A stretch of 64,000 nt of DNA, from positions 55,163,809 through 55,227,808 of the forward strand of contig NC_037670.1 in the NCBI RefSeq assembly GCF_003255815.1, in the 5' to 3' direction. Origin of the DNA: Theropithecus gelada. Taxonomy: Eukaryota; Chordata; Mammalia; Primates; Cercopithecidae. Shown in pieces: positions 35,526-49,853 of this stretch. A model generated the notes under the pieces. The model was not told the DNA's origin, ran no database searches, and saw only the letters and a list, made by a program, of their open reading frames with translations. Position 1 is the first letter of the stretch, and each line of letters begins with the position of its first letter. The translations under genes were made by a program, and so were the position numbers.

Positions 35526-38500
35526 ACAATCTTAACATTCAGCTGGGCCCTGTTATGAAACTCTCTGTACCACCCAAAAAGTTTATACAATACACGCTCA
35601 TGCTTTAAACTATGTGAGCTTTGTACAAATATGCAAACTCAGAACCTTACCTATTGTCCTAAGCCTAGCTATGAGAGGCAAATATCTCCTATTGGTTGAA
35701 TTGCAGTATAAACTTAATTATCAAGCCTGAGAACTGAAGCGTGGTATATGTCATAATCCCACTTGTGGGCAAAAAACTAGGCAGGGGCGTAATATCCTTT
35801 AGGTGCTGTGCCAAGCAACATGTTACAATGCCCTCTCTAGGCAGGCCCTCGGAAGGAGGGTAACGTTATCTTGGTGCTGGACCTAGCAATAGGACACAAT
35901 TCCACATGTGGAAAAAAACCTAGCCAAGAGATAAAAGATAAAACACCTACAGAATGGGCCCAAGATATGTCAAAATACCTTCTGTGGCTCTGGCACATTC
36001 AGGAAAGTCACATCATCAGGGTGCTGGGACCAGCAATATGTCATAATTCCCTCTTTATGCAGGACCCAGGCAGAAGAATGACATCATCTGGGTGCTGGGC
36101 CCAGCAATACGTTAAAATTCCCTTTTTGTGGGCCTGGTTCAGGAAAGAGGAGAGTCACATCACCTAAGTGCTGCTCAGCAATGTGTCCCAATCCCTCCAT
36201 TGTAAAGGCCCAGGTGGAAGAAGAGAGTCACATCACTTAGGTCATGGGCTTAGAGATATGTCCCAATGTCCCCAATAGGCAGGGCTCAGGCAGAAAAGGA
36301 AGGTCATATCACCTACATGCTTCTCGAGGTATATATCACAGTGTCACATGTGGGCAGAAACTAGGCAGAAGCGCCACATCACCTGGGTGCTGGGTCTTGG
36401 ATATGTCACGGGCTACCTTAGGACAAGACCCAGGCAAGAGAGTTACATCACCTAAGTGCAGCTTCCACCCTTATGTCACAATGCTCCATGTGGACAGAGC
36501 CCAAGCAGGGGGTCACATCACCTAGGTAATATGCTCAGAGATATGTCACAATACCCTCCTTGGGGAATGGCCCAGGCAAAAGAGTACCATCACCTCTCTG
36601 CCTGGCCTAGACACATGTCATTATTCTCCCTGTGTGCAGGGCTTATTCAAGAGAGGAGACTTACATCACCTAAGTGGTGGACACAGTGATATGTCACAAT
36701 GATTTCTGTCATCATGGTGCAGGCAAGAATGTAACATCACCTGGGTGCTGGATCCAGTGATATGTCACAATCTTTACTGAGAGAAGGGGCCAGCAAAAAT
36801 GTTACATGACGTAGAGGTTGGCCCAGTAAATTTCACAATACCATATGTGGGGTGGAACTAGCTTTTTGAGTCAAATCACACAAGCGCTTGGCAAAAACTT
36901 ATATGATAATCACACTGGCAGAAAATTCCAGGAATGAGGTTTACTATAGCACATATGTCCTGTTTTTATGTATGACAGTTGGCTTCATTTACGTGACAGA
37001 GTGACAGTCTTTACTGTCAGCTGGGTGTGCAAATGAGACTCACAATTTCACCTGTGTGCTGGGCCCTCTTGTGACACTCTCTATACAATCCAAAAGCTTT
37101 ATAAATATGTGTGGGTGTTGTAGGCTTCTGTGAACTTTTTAGCAGAAAAAGATCCAGGACATCACTCCTTCCTACTGGCTGGGTCCACATATGAGAGTCA
37201 TTATCATGCCTGTGGATGTGCCTAGGTATATGTCACAATCCCCTCTGTGGTTTTGGGACAGACAGGACAGCCACATCACCTAAATGCTGGGCCAGAAATA
37301 TTCCAATATTACCCTTGTAGGCAAGGCCCTGGCAGAAAATTCACGTAACATGGGTGCTAGGCCCAGCTCTGAGGCACAATGCCTCTTGTGGGCAGTGTCC
37401 AGGCAAGGGAGGGGATTCATATCACCTAAATGATGGGCCCAGAGATATGTCACAATGCTTTGTGTGGACAGGGTTCAGGCAAGAGAGTCATATCATTTTG
37501 AAGCAGTGCTTAGAAATGCTACAATCTCCACAGGAAGCAGGGTTCAGGCAGGAGAGGAGAATCATGTAACCTAGATGATGGTATAAAGATATGCTACAAT
37601 CCCCCCCGAGGACACTGTTAAGAGAGTCAAATCACTAAGGAGCCTGGCCCTGGTATATGTCAAAATCTCATGTGTGAACTAGACCTAGAAAGTATTATTA
37701 AATCACTCAGGAGCTGGGCAAAGGTATATGTCACAAAAACACCTGTGGAAAGGTCCAGAGACGAGAGTCACCATTCTGAACATGTCCTGGCGGCTTCAGG
37801 TATAAGAGGACTGGTCCCAGGTATATGGCATAATATCACCTGTGGGTAGGGAGAGGGTAGAAAAGCCACATCGCCTGGGTGGATGTGGGTCCAGTGAGAT
37901 GTCACAATCCTCTTTGTGGGCAGGAACCTGGCAGAAGAGTCACATCACCTGGATGCTGGTTTCAGGGATATATCTAAGTCCCCCCTTTGCACAGGGCTTA
38001 GGCAAGGGAGGGGACTCACTTCACCTAGGCAATTGGCCTAGATATATGTCACAATGGCTTTTATGTGCAGTACGAAGGCAGGAGAGTGACCTCACATTGG
38101 TGCTGGGCTGAGCAATATGTCAAAATCTCCCCTGTGGTCAAGGCCCAGGCAAGAGAGGAGAAACATCACTTAGGTGCTGAGCCAAGTGATATGCTACAAA
38201 GCTTCCTGTTGGCAGCGCTCAAAAAGGAGAGTCATGTCACCTGGGTGCAGTACCCAGTTATGTGTCACGATGCACCACAAGTTCAGGGACAAGGCAGTAG
38301 AAGGGAGTCACATCACTTACGTGATGGACCTAGAGATAAGCCACAATGCTCCTTGAAGGCAGGGTTCAGGCAGAAAATTCACATCACCTGGGTGCTGGTC
38401 CCAGTGATATGTAAAATTTCTCTTTGTAGGTAGAACCTAAGAAGGAGTTTTATATTGCTTAGGTGCTTGTTCCATGCATCACACAATTTCACCTGTGGTC

Positions 38501-41500
38501 TCGGTTTAGGAAGGAGAGTCAAATCACTCAGGGGCTGGGCAAAGTTATATGTCCCAGTCACACACTCAGAAAGGTAAAGAAATAAGTTTCACAGTCCCAC
38601 ACAGGTCTTGGCTTCGGGTACGAGAGTCAACACCTCCTGTGAGTTTGGTAGACACACAGGAGTCACAGTCTCAACAATGGGAAAGATCCATGTGTAAGAG
38701 CCTCAATCCCAGTTGAAGATTGTGTTCCAGTAGAAGAGTCACAGCCTCACAGGTGTGCTGAATCATAGTTCAGACGTCACCAAACCAACTGTGGGTCAGA
38801 TCCATGTATGAGAGTAACAATTTCAGCCTTCGACTGCTTTTTATGTGTGAGATTTAGTACCTCACTCATAGGCTCTGTTTATGTGTGAGAATGACAATTG
38901 TGTCAGTTGGATGTGCATCCAAGAGTCACAATCTCACCTGGTTGCTGGGCCCTGTTATGACACTCTTTGTACCACTCAGGCTTTATATAATATGTCTAAG
39001 TGTCATAATCCTCTGTGAAGTTTATACAAATGGAAGAACCAGGATTTTACCCTTGGCCGTAAGACTGGCTATGAGAGTCAAAATATCTCTACGGGCTGGG
39101 TCCAGGAATAAGAGTTATTATTGTGCATGTGAGCTGGACCCAGGTATATGGCACAATTTCTCCTGTGGGCAGGGACAAGGCAGAAGAGTCACACCACCCA
39201 GCTAAAGTCTCAAGTAGTATGTCACTAATCCCATTATAGAAAGGGTTTAAGAAAAAGAGAAGAATCACACTACCTAGTTGCTGGGCTCATAAATATGTAA
39301 TAATCCCCTCTCGTGGCGGAGTGCAGAATAGAGAGGAGACATATACAGCCTAGGTTTTGCACCCAGCCATATGTCACAATTCCTTTCGTAGGCAGGACCC
39401 AGGCAGGAGAGGAGAGTTACATCACCTAGACGCTCGTTTCAATGATATTTCCAAATGTCCTCTGGGGGCAGGGCACAAGCTGGAGAGACACATCACCTAG
39501 CTGACAGGCCCAGATATATGTGATAATATCCCCTGCTGACAGGGCCCAGGCAGAAGAGTCGCACTACTGTGATTCTGACCCAGTGATATGTAACAATGCA
39601 CTCATGGAAAGGAATTTGAGGAATGAAGTCTCAACACCTGGGTACTAGGCCCAGTGATATGATACAACCTCATCATCTTTGAGGGTGACAACTTTAACTT
39701 TTAGCTGAGTGTGTGTATTAGAGTCACAATCTCACATGTGTGCAGGGCCAATGTATAACCCTCTCTATGACATCTGAGGGCTTTATAAAACCTGCATGAG
39801 AGTTGCAGACCTCTCTGAGGCCCATGTGCTCAAATGGACTCACAATTTTACACGTTGCCCTAAACCCAGGTTTGATAGTCAGCATCTCTCCTATAGGCAA
39901 GGTTAAGGGAGAAGACCCATTATTACGCCTGTGGGCTGGGTCCAGAACTGCATCACCATCCCACCTGTGGCCAGATCCACATATAAAAGTCACAATTCCA
40001 ACTCTGTGCTGTATTCCCTTGGTAGACTCAGGACCTCAACAGTGGGCACTGTAAACGTGGGATGGTGACAATTTTTAATTTCACCTGGGTGTGTGTAATC
40101 GAGAGTTCCAATCTGAACTTTTTGCTGGACACTGTTAAGAAACTCTCTACCACCAAAGAGTTGATACAATGTAAGCTAGCGTTGTAAGCTTCTGTGACCT
40201 TGGTACAAATATGCAACCCAGGACCTTACCTATTGCTCTAAACGTAATGATGAGAGGCAAAATATCTCCTATTTGCTGAATCCCAATATAAGTTTGATCA
40301 TCATGCCTGTGAACTGAAGTCAGGTATATGTCATAATCCCATTTGTGGGCAAAAAACTAGGCAGGAGGGTAACATCACTTAGGTGCTGTGCCAAGCAGCA
40401 TGTCACAATGCTTTCTCTAGGCAGGGTATAGGAAATTGGGCCACATTAACTGGGTGCTGGATCCAGCAATATGACACCATCTCACGTGGAAAAACCCAGC
40501 CAAGTTATAAGAGCCAAAACACCTACATAATGGGCCCGAGATATGTCAAAATACATTCGGTGGCGCCAGCACAGGCAGGAGAGTCACATCATAAGAATGC
40601 TGGACCAAGCAATATGCAATATGCCATAATTTCCTCTTTATGCAGAACCCAGGAAGAAGAGTAACATCATCTGGATGCTGGGCCTTGCAATAGGTCAAAA
40701 TTCCTTTTTTTGTGGGCATGGTTCAGGAAAAAGAGGAGAATAACATATTCTGAGTTCTGGGCTCCTATTGTGAAGGTTCAGGCAGAAAAAGAGGGTCACA
40801 TCATCTAGGTCATGGGCTCAGAGGTATGTCCCAATGTCCCCAGCAGGCAGGGCTCAGGCAGACGAGGAGAGTTCTATCACATAGGTGCTTCCCTAGGAAT
40901 ATGTCACAATGTAACAAGTGGGCAGAGACCAGACAGAAGAGCCACATCACTTGGGTGCTGGGTCCTGAGACAGGTCACAAGGCTCTCTTAGGACAGCACC
41001 CAGCCAAGAGAGTTACATCATCTAGGTACAGGTTCTCTGCTCATGCCACAGTGATCCATGTAGGTAGGGCCCAAGGAGGGAGTCACTTCATCTAGGTGAT
41101 AGGCCCAGAGATATGTCACAATGTCCTCCATGAAGCATAGCCCTGGTAAAAGAGTACCATCACCTGTGTGCCTGTCCTAGAAATATGTTACTCTCCAGGT
41201 TGGCAGGGCCTAAGCAGGAGAGTCATATAACCTAGGTGAAATGCCCAGAGATATGTCACAATGTCCTCCTTTGGGCATGGCTCTGGCAAAAGAGTACTCT
41301 TGCCTGTGTGTCTGGCCTTGCAATATGTCACTATCCTTCCTTTGTGCAGGGCCCATTCCAGAGAGGAGAGTTACATAACCTATGAGGTGGACAGATACCC
41401 TAAACCCAGGTATGACAGTCAACGTCTCTCCTATAGGCTGGCTTCAGGGATGAGACCATTATTATGCCTGTGAGCTGGGTCCAGAAATGAGTCACCATCC

Positions 41501-44500
41501 CAACTGTGACCAGAATCACTTATGAAAGTCACAACTCCAACTTTGTGCTGTCTTCACATGTTAGACTCAGGGCCTCAACGACGGGCTTTGTAAATGTAGG
41601 ATGGTAACAACTTTTACTTTCACCTGAGTGTGTAGTTGAGAGTCACAATCTTAACTTTTTGCTGGGCCCTGTTATGAAACGCTCTGTACCACCCAAAAAG
41701 CTTTTATCATATGAGTTAGTGTTGTAAAGTTCTGTGAGCTTGGTACAACTATGCAATGAAGGACCTTACCTATTGATATAAACCTGGTGGTAAGAGGCAA
41801 AATATCTCCTATTGGCTGAATCCCAATATAAGCTTGATAATCATGCTTTTGAACTGAAGAAAGGTATATGTCATAATCCCATTTGTGGGCAAAAAACTAT
41901 GCAGAATGTTAACATCACTTAGGTGCTTTGCCAAGGAATATGTCACAATGTTCTCTCTAGGCGGGGCCTAGGAAAGAGGCTCACATTAACTGATGGCTGG
42001 AGCCAGCAATATGATACAACCACACGTGGAAGAAACCCAGCAAAGTGATGAGAGCCAAAACACCTACAAAATGGGCCAAAGATATGCTGAAATACCTTCT
42101 GTGGCTCTGACACAGACAGGAGAGTCACATCATTAGGGTGCTGGGCCAAGCAATATGCTGTAACTCCCTCTTTATGCATGACCTCTTTACGCATAATTCC
42201 CTCTTTATGCAGAAGAGTAACATCAACTGGGTGCTGGGCCCTGAAATACGGCAAAAGTCCTGTTCATGGGTGTTGTTCAGCAACAAGACGAGAATCACAA
42301 TACCGAAGGCTGGGCTTATTGATATGTCACAATCTTCCCAGTATAAAGGCCCAGACAGAAGAAGAGAGTCCCATCACTTAGGTCAGGGGCTCAGAGATAT
42401 GGTCCAATGTCACCAGTAGGCAGGGCTCAGGCAGAAGAAGAGAGTCATATCATGTAGGTGCCCCTTTAAGTATATGTCACGATTTCATAGGTGGGCAGAA
42501 CCCAGGCTGAAGAGCCACATCAACTGGTCCTGGGTCCAGAGATATTCACAAGTCTCCCTTAGAAAAGGACCCAAGCAAGAGCGTTACATCACCTAGGTGC
42601 AGGTTCCACGCTTATGTCACAATGCTCGATGTGGGCAGGGCCAAGCAGGAAGTCACATCACCTAGGTGACAGGCCCAGAGATATATCACAAAGCCTTCCT
42701 TAGAGCATGGCCCTGGCAGGAGAGTACCATCACCTTTGTGCCTGGCCTAGCAATATGTCACTATTCAAGTGGGCAGGTCCCAAGAAGAAGAGCCATATCA
42801 CCTACATGATGAGCCCTCTGATATGTCAAAATGTTCTCTTTTGGGCATGGCCCTGGCAAGAGTATCATCACCTGTGTGCCTGGCCTAGGAATATGTCACT
42901 ATCCTGCTCTGTGCAGGGCCCGTTCCAGAGAGGAGAGTTACGTCTTCTAAGTGACTGACACAGTGACATGTCATGATGATGTCTGTGGGAATGGCGCAGC
43001 TGGGTGCTGGATCCAGTGATGTCACAATTCTTACTGAGAGCAGGCCCCAGGCAGAAGAGTTCCTTAACACTTCAAGGTTGGCCCAGGTAGATATGAAAAT
43101 CCCATATGTAGGCTGGAACCAGTCTGAAGAGTGAAATCTCACAGGTGCTAGGCAAAGATTTATATCACATGATTATCACGATGAAATAAAGTTTTAGGGA
43201 TTAGATTTACAATACCACACACATTCTGTTTTCATGTAGGACAGTTGCCTTCATCCATCTGTGATGGTGAAAGTCCTTACTGTCAGCTGGTGTGCATATG
43301 AGACTCACAATTTTCTCCATGTGCTAGACCCTGTTATGACACTCTCTATACAACCCAAGAGCGTTATAAAGTATGTGCGAGTGTTGTAATCTTCTGCGAC
43401 CTTTTTACCAGAAGGAGACCCCTTTACATCACTCATGTCCCTAAACCTAGTTATAAGAGTCAAAATTTTTCCTATTAGCTGGGTCCGCATCTGAGTCATT
43501 ATCATGCCCGTTAGCTGTGCCTAGGTATGTGTCACCATCTCCTCTGTAGTTATTAAACAGGCAGGACAACCACATCACCTAAGTCTAAGCCAGAAATATT
43601 CCAACATTCTCTTTGCAGGCAGGGCCCTAACAGAACAGTCACAAAACTTGGGTGCTAGACCCAGCTCTATGGCATAATGCCCCTTGTGGAGAATGTCCAG
43701 GCAGGAGAGGAGAGTCATATCACCTAAATGATGGGCCCAGAGATATGTCACAATAACTCCTGTTAAAAGGGCCCAGGCAAGAGAGTCACGTCCTTTGGAT
43801 GCAGTGCTTAGAAATGCTACACTCTTCACTGGAAGCAGGGTTCAGGCAGGACAGGAGAGTCACATAACCTAGATGATGCGTCCAGAGATATGTGACAATC
43901 CCTTCTGAGGACACTGTTAAGATATGAGAGTCAAATCACCAAGGTTCTTGGCCCAGGTATATGTCAATATGTCATCTGTGGGCTATAACTAGGCAGGATT
44001 ATTAAATCACTCAGGAGTTGGGCACAGGTATATGTCAATAATACCGGTGGAAAGGTTCAGGGATGAGAGTCACCATCCTGCACATGTCCTGGCTCCAGGT
44101 ACAAGAGTCATTATTAGGCCTTTGATCTGGTCTCTGGTATATGGCACAATATTACCGGTGGGCAGACAGAAGAAAGGAAAGTCACATCAGCTGAGTGGGT
44201 GCTGTTCCAGTGAAATGCCACAATCCTCCTTGTGGGCAGGACTCTGGAAGAAGAGTCACATCACCTGTATGCTGGTTTCAGTGATATATCTAAATCCCCC
44301 CTGTGGGCAGGGCTTAGGCAGGAGAGGAGTCAAACTTCACCTTGGCAATTGGTCTGGATATGTCACAATGGCCCCTATGTGCAGAACAAAGGCAGGAGAG
44401 GGACTTCACCTTGGTGCTGGGTTCAGCAATATGTCACAATCTCTCTGGTGGTCAGGGCCAAGGCGAGAGAGAAGAAACTTCACCTAGGTGCTGAGCCAAG

Positions 44501-47500
44501 TGATACGTTACAAAGCTTCCTATTGACAGACCACCCCCCCAAAAAAAAAGAGTCACATCACCTGGGTGCAGTACCCAGTTACGTGTCACAATGCACCATA
44601 AGTGCAAGGCCAAGGCAGTAGAAGGAAGTCACATCACTTACATGATGAATCTAGATAAAAGCCACAATGCTCTGTAGGCAGAGTTCAGGCCAAGATTTCA
44701 CATCAGCTGGGTGCTGGTCCCAGTGATATGTAAAAGTGCCCTTTGTCGCATTGCCAAAGAAGGTGTTATACATTGCTTAGGTGCTTGGCCCACGTATGTC
44801 ACAATTTCAACTGTGCTCTAGGCCTAGAAAGGAGAGTCCAAACACTCAGATGCTGGGCAAAGTCATACTTCCCAATCACACACTTGAAAATGTTCAAAAA
44901 TAAGTTTCATAGTGTCACACAAGTCCTGGCTTCGCGCATGAAAAGTCAACACCTCCTATGAGTTGGGTCGAAGTACAGGAGTCACAGTCTCAACAATGGG
45001 CAAGATTCATGTATAAGAGTCCCAATCCCACTTGAAGATTGTGTTCCAGTAAGAGAGTCAAAGCACCACAGGTGTGCTAAATCATTGTTCAAACATCACT
45101 AAACCCCGTGTGGATCAGATTCATGTATGAGAGTAACAATTTCAAGCTTCAACTGCTTATGTGTGTGAGATTTAGTATCTCATGTGTAGGCTCTCTTTAC
45201 ATGTGAGAATGATAATTGTGTCAGCTGGGTGTGCATCCAAGAGTCACAATAGCACCTGGTTGCTGGTGCCTGTTACGACACTCTTCGTACCACTCAGGCT
45301 TTACATGCTATACCTGAGCAGCACACTTTTCTGTGAATTCTTACAGGTGGGAGATCTAGGACTTTACCCATGGCCGTAAGACTGGCTGTAAGAGTTGAAA
45401 TATTGCCCCTGGCTGGGTCTAGGTATGAGAGTTATGATTGTGCATATGAGCTGAATCCAGGTATATGTCACAATTTCACCTTTGGACAGAGACAAGACAG
45501 AAGAGTCACATCATCTGGGTACTGAGCCAGGGATACAGTATAATCTCCTTTATAGACAGGACCCAGTCAGAAGAGTCATATCAGTTGGGGACAGTCCCAA
45601 ATAATATGTCATCATGCCCACTGTATGCAGGGTTGAAAAAATAGAGGATAGTCACATTCCCTAGGTGCTGGGCTCAGCAATATGTTGTAATTCCCTCTCC
45701 TGGAAGAGTCCAGGATAAAGAGAGTGATGTCACCTAGGTTTCGCACTCAGCAGTATGTCACAACTTCTTCAGTGGGCAGGATCCAGGCAGGAGAGGATAG
45801 TCACATTACCTACATGCCATATCTAGAGATATGTGTCCCCTGTGAGCAGGGCACTGGCAAGAGAGACACATCGCCTAGCTGAAGGCCCAGAGATATGTGA
45901 CAGTATCCCCTGTTGGCTGGGTCCAAGCAGAAGAGTCACATTATTATGATTCTGACCCAGCGATATATCCCAATGCACCTGTAGTTTAAGCCAAAAAGTC
46001 TCAACACTGGGGTACTAGGCCTAGTGATATGACACAATCTCCTCATCTCTTAGGGTGACATCTTTAACTGTTAGCTTAGTGTGTATATAAGAGTTACAAT
46101 CTCACGTGTTTTCTGGGTCATTGTACGACACACTCTACAACATCTGAAAGCTTTATACAACATGCATAAGAGTTGCAAACCACTCTGAGGCCTACATGCT
46201 CACATTGACTTGCAAACTTACATATTGCCCTAAACCCAATTAGTCGACACCTCTCCTATAGGCTGGGTTCAGAGAGGAAACCCATTATTATGCCTGTGAT
46301 CTGGGTACAGAAACAAGTCACCATCTCACCTGTAGTAAGATCCACGTATGAAAATCACAATATTATATTTGTACTTTATTTACTTGTTAGATTCAGTACT
46401 TCAACGGTGGGCTTTGTAAATGTGGGATGGTGACTTTTGCTCTCACCTGCATGTGTAATAAACAGTCATGATCTTAACCTTTTGCTGGGCCCTCTTATGA
46501 AACTCTGTGTACCATCCAAGGAGATTTTAGAATATGAGTTAGTGTTGCAACCTTCTGTGAGCTTTCTACAGTATGCAACTCATAACCTTACCTATTGCCC
46601 TACGCATAGTGATGAGAGGCAAAAGATCTACTCTTGCTGGAATTCCAATTTAAGTTTGATCATCATGCCTGTGAACTGAAGCAATGTAAATTTCATAATT
46701 CCATTTGTAGAAAAAAAAAAGTGGCAAGAGGGTAGCACAACTTAGGTGCTGTGGCAAACAATATGTCACAGTGCCCTCTCTAGGCGGGGTCTAGAAATGA
46801 GGGTTACATTAACTGGGTGCTGGACCCAGCAATATGGCACAATCCCAAATGTGGAAAAAAAAAAAAAAAAACCCAGACAAATGATGAAAGTGAAAACACC
46901 GACAGAGTGGGCCCAAGATATGTAAAAATACTTTCTCTTTCTGTGGCACAGGCAGGAGACTTACACCATCAGGTGAGGGGCCCAGCAATATGCCATAATT
47001 CTCTCTTTAAGCAGGACCCAGGCAGACGAGGAACATCCTCTGGGTGCTGGGCCCTGCAATACGTCAAAAATTCCTTTTCACGGGCATGGTTCAAGACAAA
47101 AAGAAGAGTCATATTACCTAAGTATTGGGCTTAGCAATATGTCACATCACCCCATTGTAAAGGCTCAGGCAGAAGAAAAGAGTCACATCACTTAGGACAC
47201 GGGCTCAGATATATGGCCCAATGTCCCAAGTAGGCAGGGCTCAGGCAGAAGAGAAGAGTCATTTCACCTAGGTGCTTCCCTAGGTATATAACACAATCTA
47301 ACATGAGAGGTGAAAGCAGGCAGAAGAGCCACATGATCACATGATCTTGATGCTGGGTCCTGAGATGTGTAACAAGGCTCTCTTAGGACAGGCCCCAGGC
47401 AAGAGACTTGTAACAAATAGGCGCAGGTTCTACCCTTATGTCACAATGTTCCATGTGGACAGGGCTTGAGCAGGGAGTCACATCACCTACGTGATAGGCC

Positions 47501-49546
47501 CAGAGATATGTTACAATGTCCTCCTTGAGGCATGACCCTGGCAAAAGAGTACCATCAACTGTGTGCCTGGCCTAGCAATATGTCACTATCCAGGTAAGCA
47601 GGACCGAAGCAGGAGAGCAACATCATCTAGGTGATAGGTTCAGAGATTTGTCACAATGCCCTCTTTAGGACATGGACCTAGCAAAAGCATACCTGTGTGC
47701 CTGGCCCAACCATATGTTACTATCCCCCACTGGGTGCAGGGCTCATTCTAATGAGGAGAATTACATCACTTAAGTGGTTGACACAGTGATATGGAGAATT
47801 ACATCACCTAAGTGGTTGACGCAGTGATATGTCACAATGATTTCTGCGGGCACGGCTCAGGAGAAAATGTAACATGACCGGGTGCTGGATCTAGTGATAT
47901 GTCATGATTCTTACTGAAAGCAGGGCCCAGACAAGAGAGTCACATCACCTAGAGGTTGGCCCAGGTAGAGATCACAATAACATATGTGGGCTGGAACCAG
48001 TCTGGAGAGTCAAATCACACAAGTGCTCGGCAAAGATTTATACGACAATCACACTGGCAGAATATTCCCAGGATAAGATTTACAATACCACACATGTCCT
48101 GTTTTCATGAGTGACGGTTGGCTTCATATATGCGAGACGGTGACAGTCCTTATTGTCAGCTGGATGTGCATATGAGACTCACAATTTCACCTTTCTGCTG
48201 GGTTCTGTTATGACACGCCCTGTACAAGCCAAGGGCTTTCTAAAACATCTGAGGCTGCTATAAACTTTTGTCTTTTTTTATTTTTTTTTCTTAACCAGAA
48301 AGAGATTTAATCACTTGTGTTTCTAAAGTAAGTTATGAGAGTCAAAATTACTCCTATTTGTGGGATCTACATATGAGAGTCATTATCATGCCTCTGAGCT
48401 GTGCCTAGGTATCTGTACAATTTTCTCTATGGTAATGAAACAGGAATGACAGCCAAATAACATAAATGCTGAGCCTGAAATTTTCCAGTATTCTCCATAT
48501 AGGCATGTTCCTGGCAGAAAAGTTGCATAACTTGGGGGTTACATCCAGATGTATGGCATAATGCCCATTGTGGGCAGTGTCCAGATAGAAGAGGAGGCTC
48601 ATATCACCTAAATGATGGGCCCAGAGATATGTCACAATGTCTCCTGTTGAAAGAACCAGGCAAGAGAGTCGTATCATTTGGATGCAGTGCTTATAAATGC
48701 TATAATCCCTACTGCAAGCAGGGTCCAGGCAGCAGAGGAGAGTCAGGTAACCTAGATGGTACGTCCAGAGACATATTACAATTCTTCCTGAGGATATTGT
48801 TAAGACAGGAGAGTCAAATCACCAAGATGCTCAGGTGAGGTAAATTTCCAAATCTCATTTGTGGGCTACACCTAGGCAGGATTATTAAATCACTCAGGAG
48901 CTGGGCAAAGGTATATGTCACAATAACACTGGTGGAAAGTTCCAGGAATGGGAGTCACCATCTTGCATATGACCTGGCTCCAGGTTTAAGAGTCAGGATT
49001 AGTTCTCTTATCTGGTCTCAGATATATGGCACAATATCACCTGTGGACAGAGAACAAGCAGGAAGGTCACATCATCTGTGTGGGTGCTGGTCCAGCGAGA
49101 TGTCACAAACTTTCTTGTGGGCAGGACCCTGGAAGAAGCGTCACATGACCTGGATGCTGGTTTTAGTGATGTATCAAAACTCCCCCTGTGGGCAGGTCTT
49201 AGTAAGGTGCGGACACTGACTTCACCTGGCCAATTGGCCTAGACATGCGTCACAATGGCAGCTATGTGCAAAACCAAGGTATGAAAGTGACCTCACTTTG
49301 GCACTGGGTTTAGCAATATGTCACAATCTCCCCTGTGGTCAGGGCAAGGCAAGAGAGGAGAAACATCACCCGGGTGCTGAGTCAAGTGATATGCTACAAA
49401 GCTTCCTGTTGGCACAACCCAAAATGCAGTTATATCACCTGGGTGCAGTACCGTTATGCGTTACAATGCACCATTAAGTGCAGGGCCAAGGCAATAGAAG
49501 GGAGTCACATCACTTACATGATGGACCTAGATATAAGCCACAGTGA
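35526..49546. repeat. ~75-bp-subunit satellite, block 2, with a 4.6-4.8-kb higher-order repeat
   Basis: Tandem array of ~72-80-bp subunits (recurring TATGTCACAAT, CACCTAGGTG/CACCTGGGTG, GGGCAGGGCCCAGGCAG, GAGAGGAGAGTCACATCACC), alternating with other recurring segments such as the TTATGAAACTCTCTGTACCACC group and the CCTGTTTTCATG, GACAGTTGGCTTCAT group. The same order of distinguishable segments recurs: anchor CTCTCTAGGC lies at ~35,835, 40,415, 41,953 and 46,777 (and ~20,054 in block 1). Full units therefore measure ~4,580 and ~4,820 bp. The unit starting at 40,415 is only ~1,540 bp because of an internal deletion. I cannot name the family with confidence; Repbase SATR-type satellites are candidates to compare. 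All open frames here are repeat translations. Confidence 0.88.
40385..41935. repeat. internally deleted higher-order unit (copy 3)
   Basis: Matches the start of the full unit from 40,385 to ~41,395, then jumps at GGTGGACAG|ATACCCTAAACCCAGG to sequence that in the neighbouring copies lies near the unit end (compare ~39,850 and ~46,220). About 3 kb is missing relative to the 4.58-kb unit. Confidence 0.75.
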
Positions 49547-49853
49547 TTTTTCTTCTTTTTCTTTTTTTGAGATGGAGTTTCACTCTTGTTGTCAGGCTGG
49601 AGTGCAAATGGTGCAATCTTGGCTCACTGCAAACCTCCGCCTCCTGGGTTCAAGCGATTCTCCTGCCTCAGCCTCTGGAGTAACTGAGATTACAGGTGCC
49701 CACCACCACGCCTAGCTAATTTTTTGTGTTTTTAGTAGAGATGGGGTTTCACCATGTTGACCAGGTTGGTCCTGACCTCCTGACCTCAGGTCATCCACCT
49801 GCCTTGGCCTCCCAAAGTGCTCAGATTACAGGCATGAGCCACCACGCCCAGTC
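49547..49853 (-). mobile_element. Alu element, antisense, inside satellite copy 5
   Basis: Reverse-complement Alu. Satellite subunit text (ATATAAGCCACAGTG before, CTGCAATGCTTTTTATAGGC after) resumes on the other side, so it inserted into the array. It is the only interspersed element I see in the 14.7-kb block. Confidence 0.95.

Noticed and set aside
43575..44621. Several 80-150-codon frames in the satellite
   Set aside because: All follow the ~75-bp satellite periodicity (repeated SHHL, VTM and GKSH type words), and equivalent frames break in the other copies.
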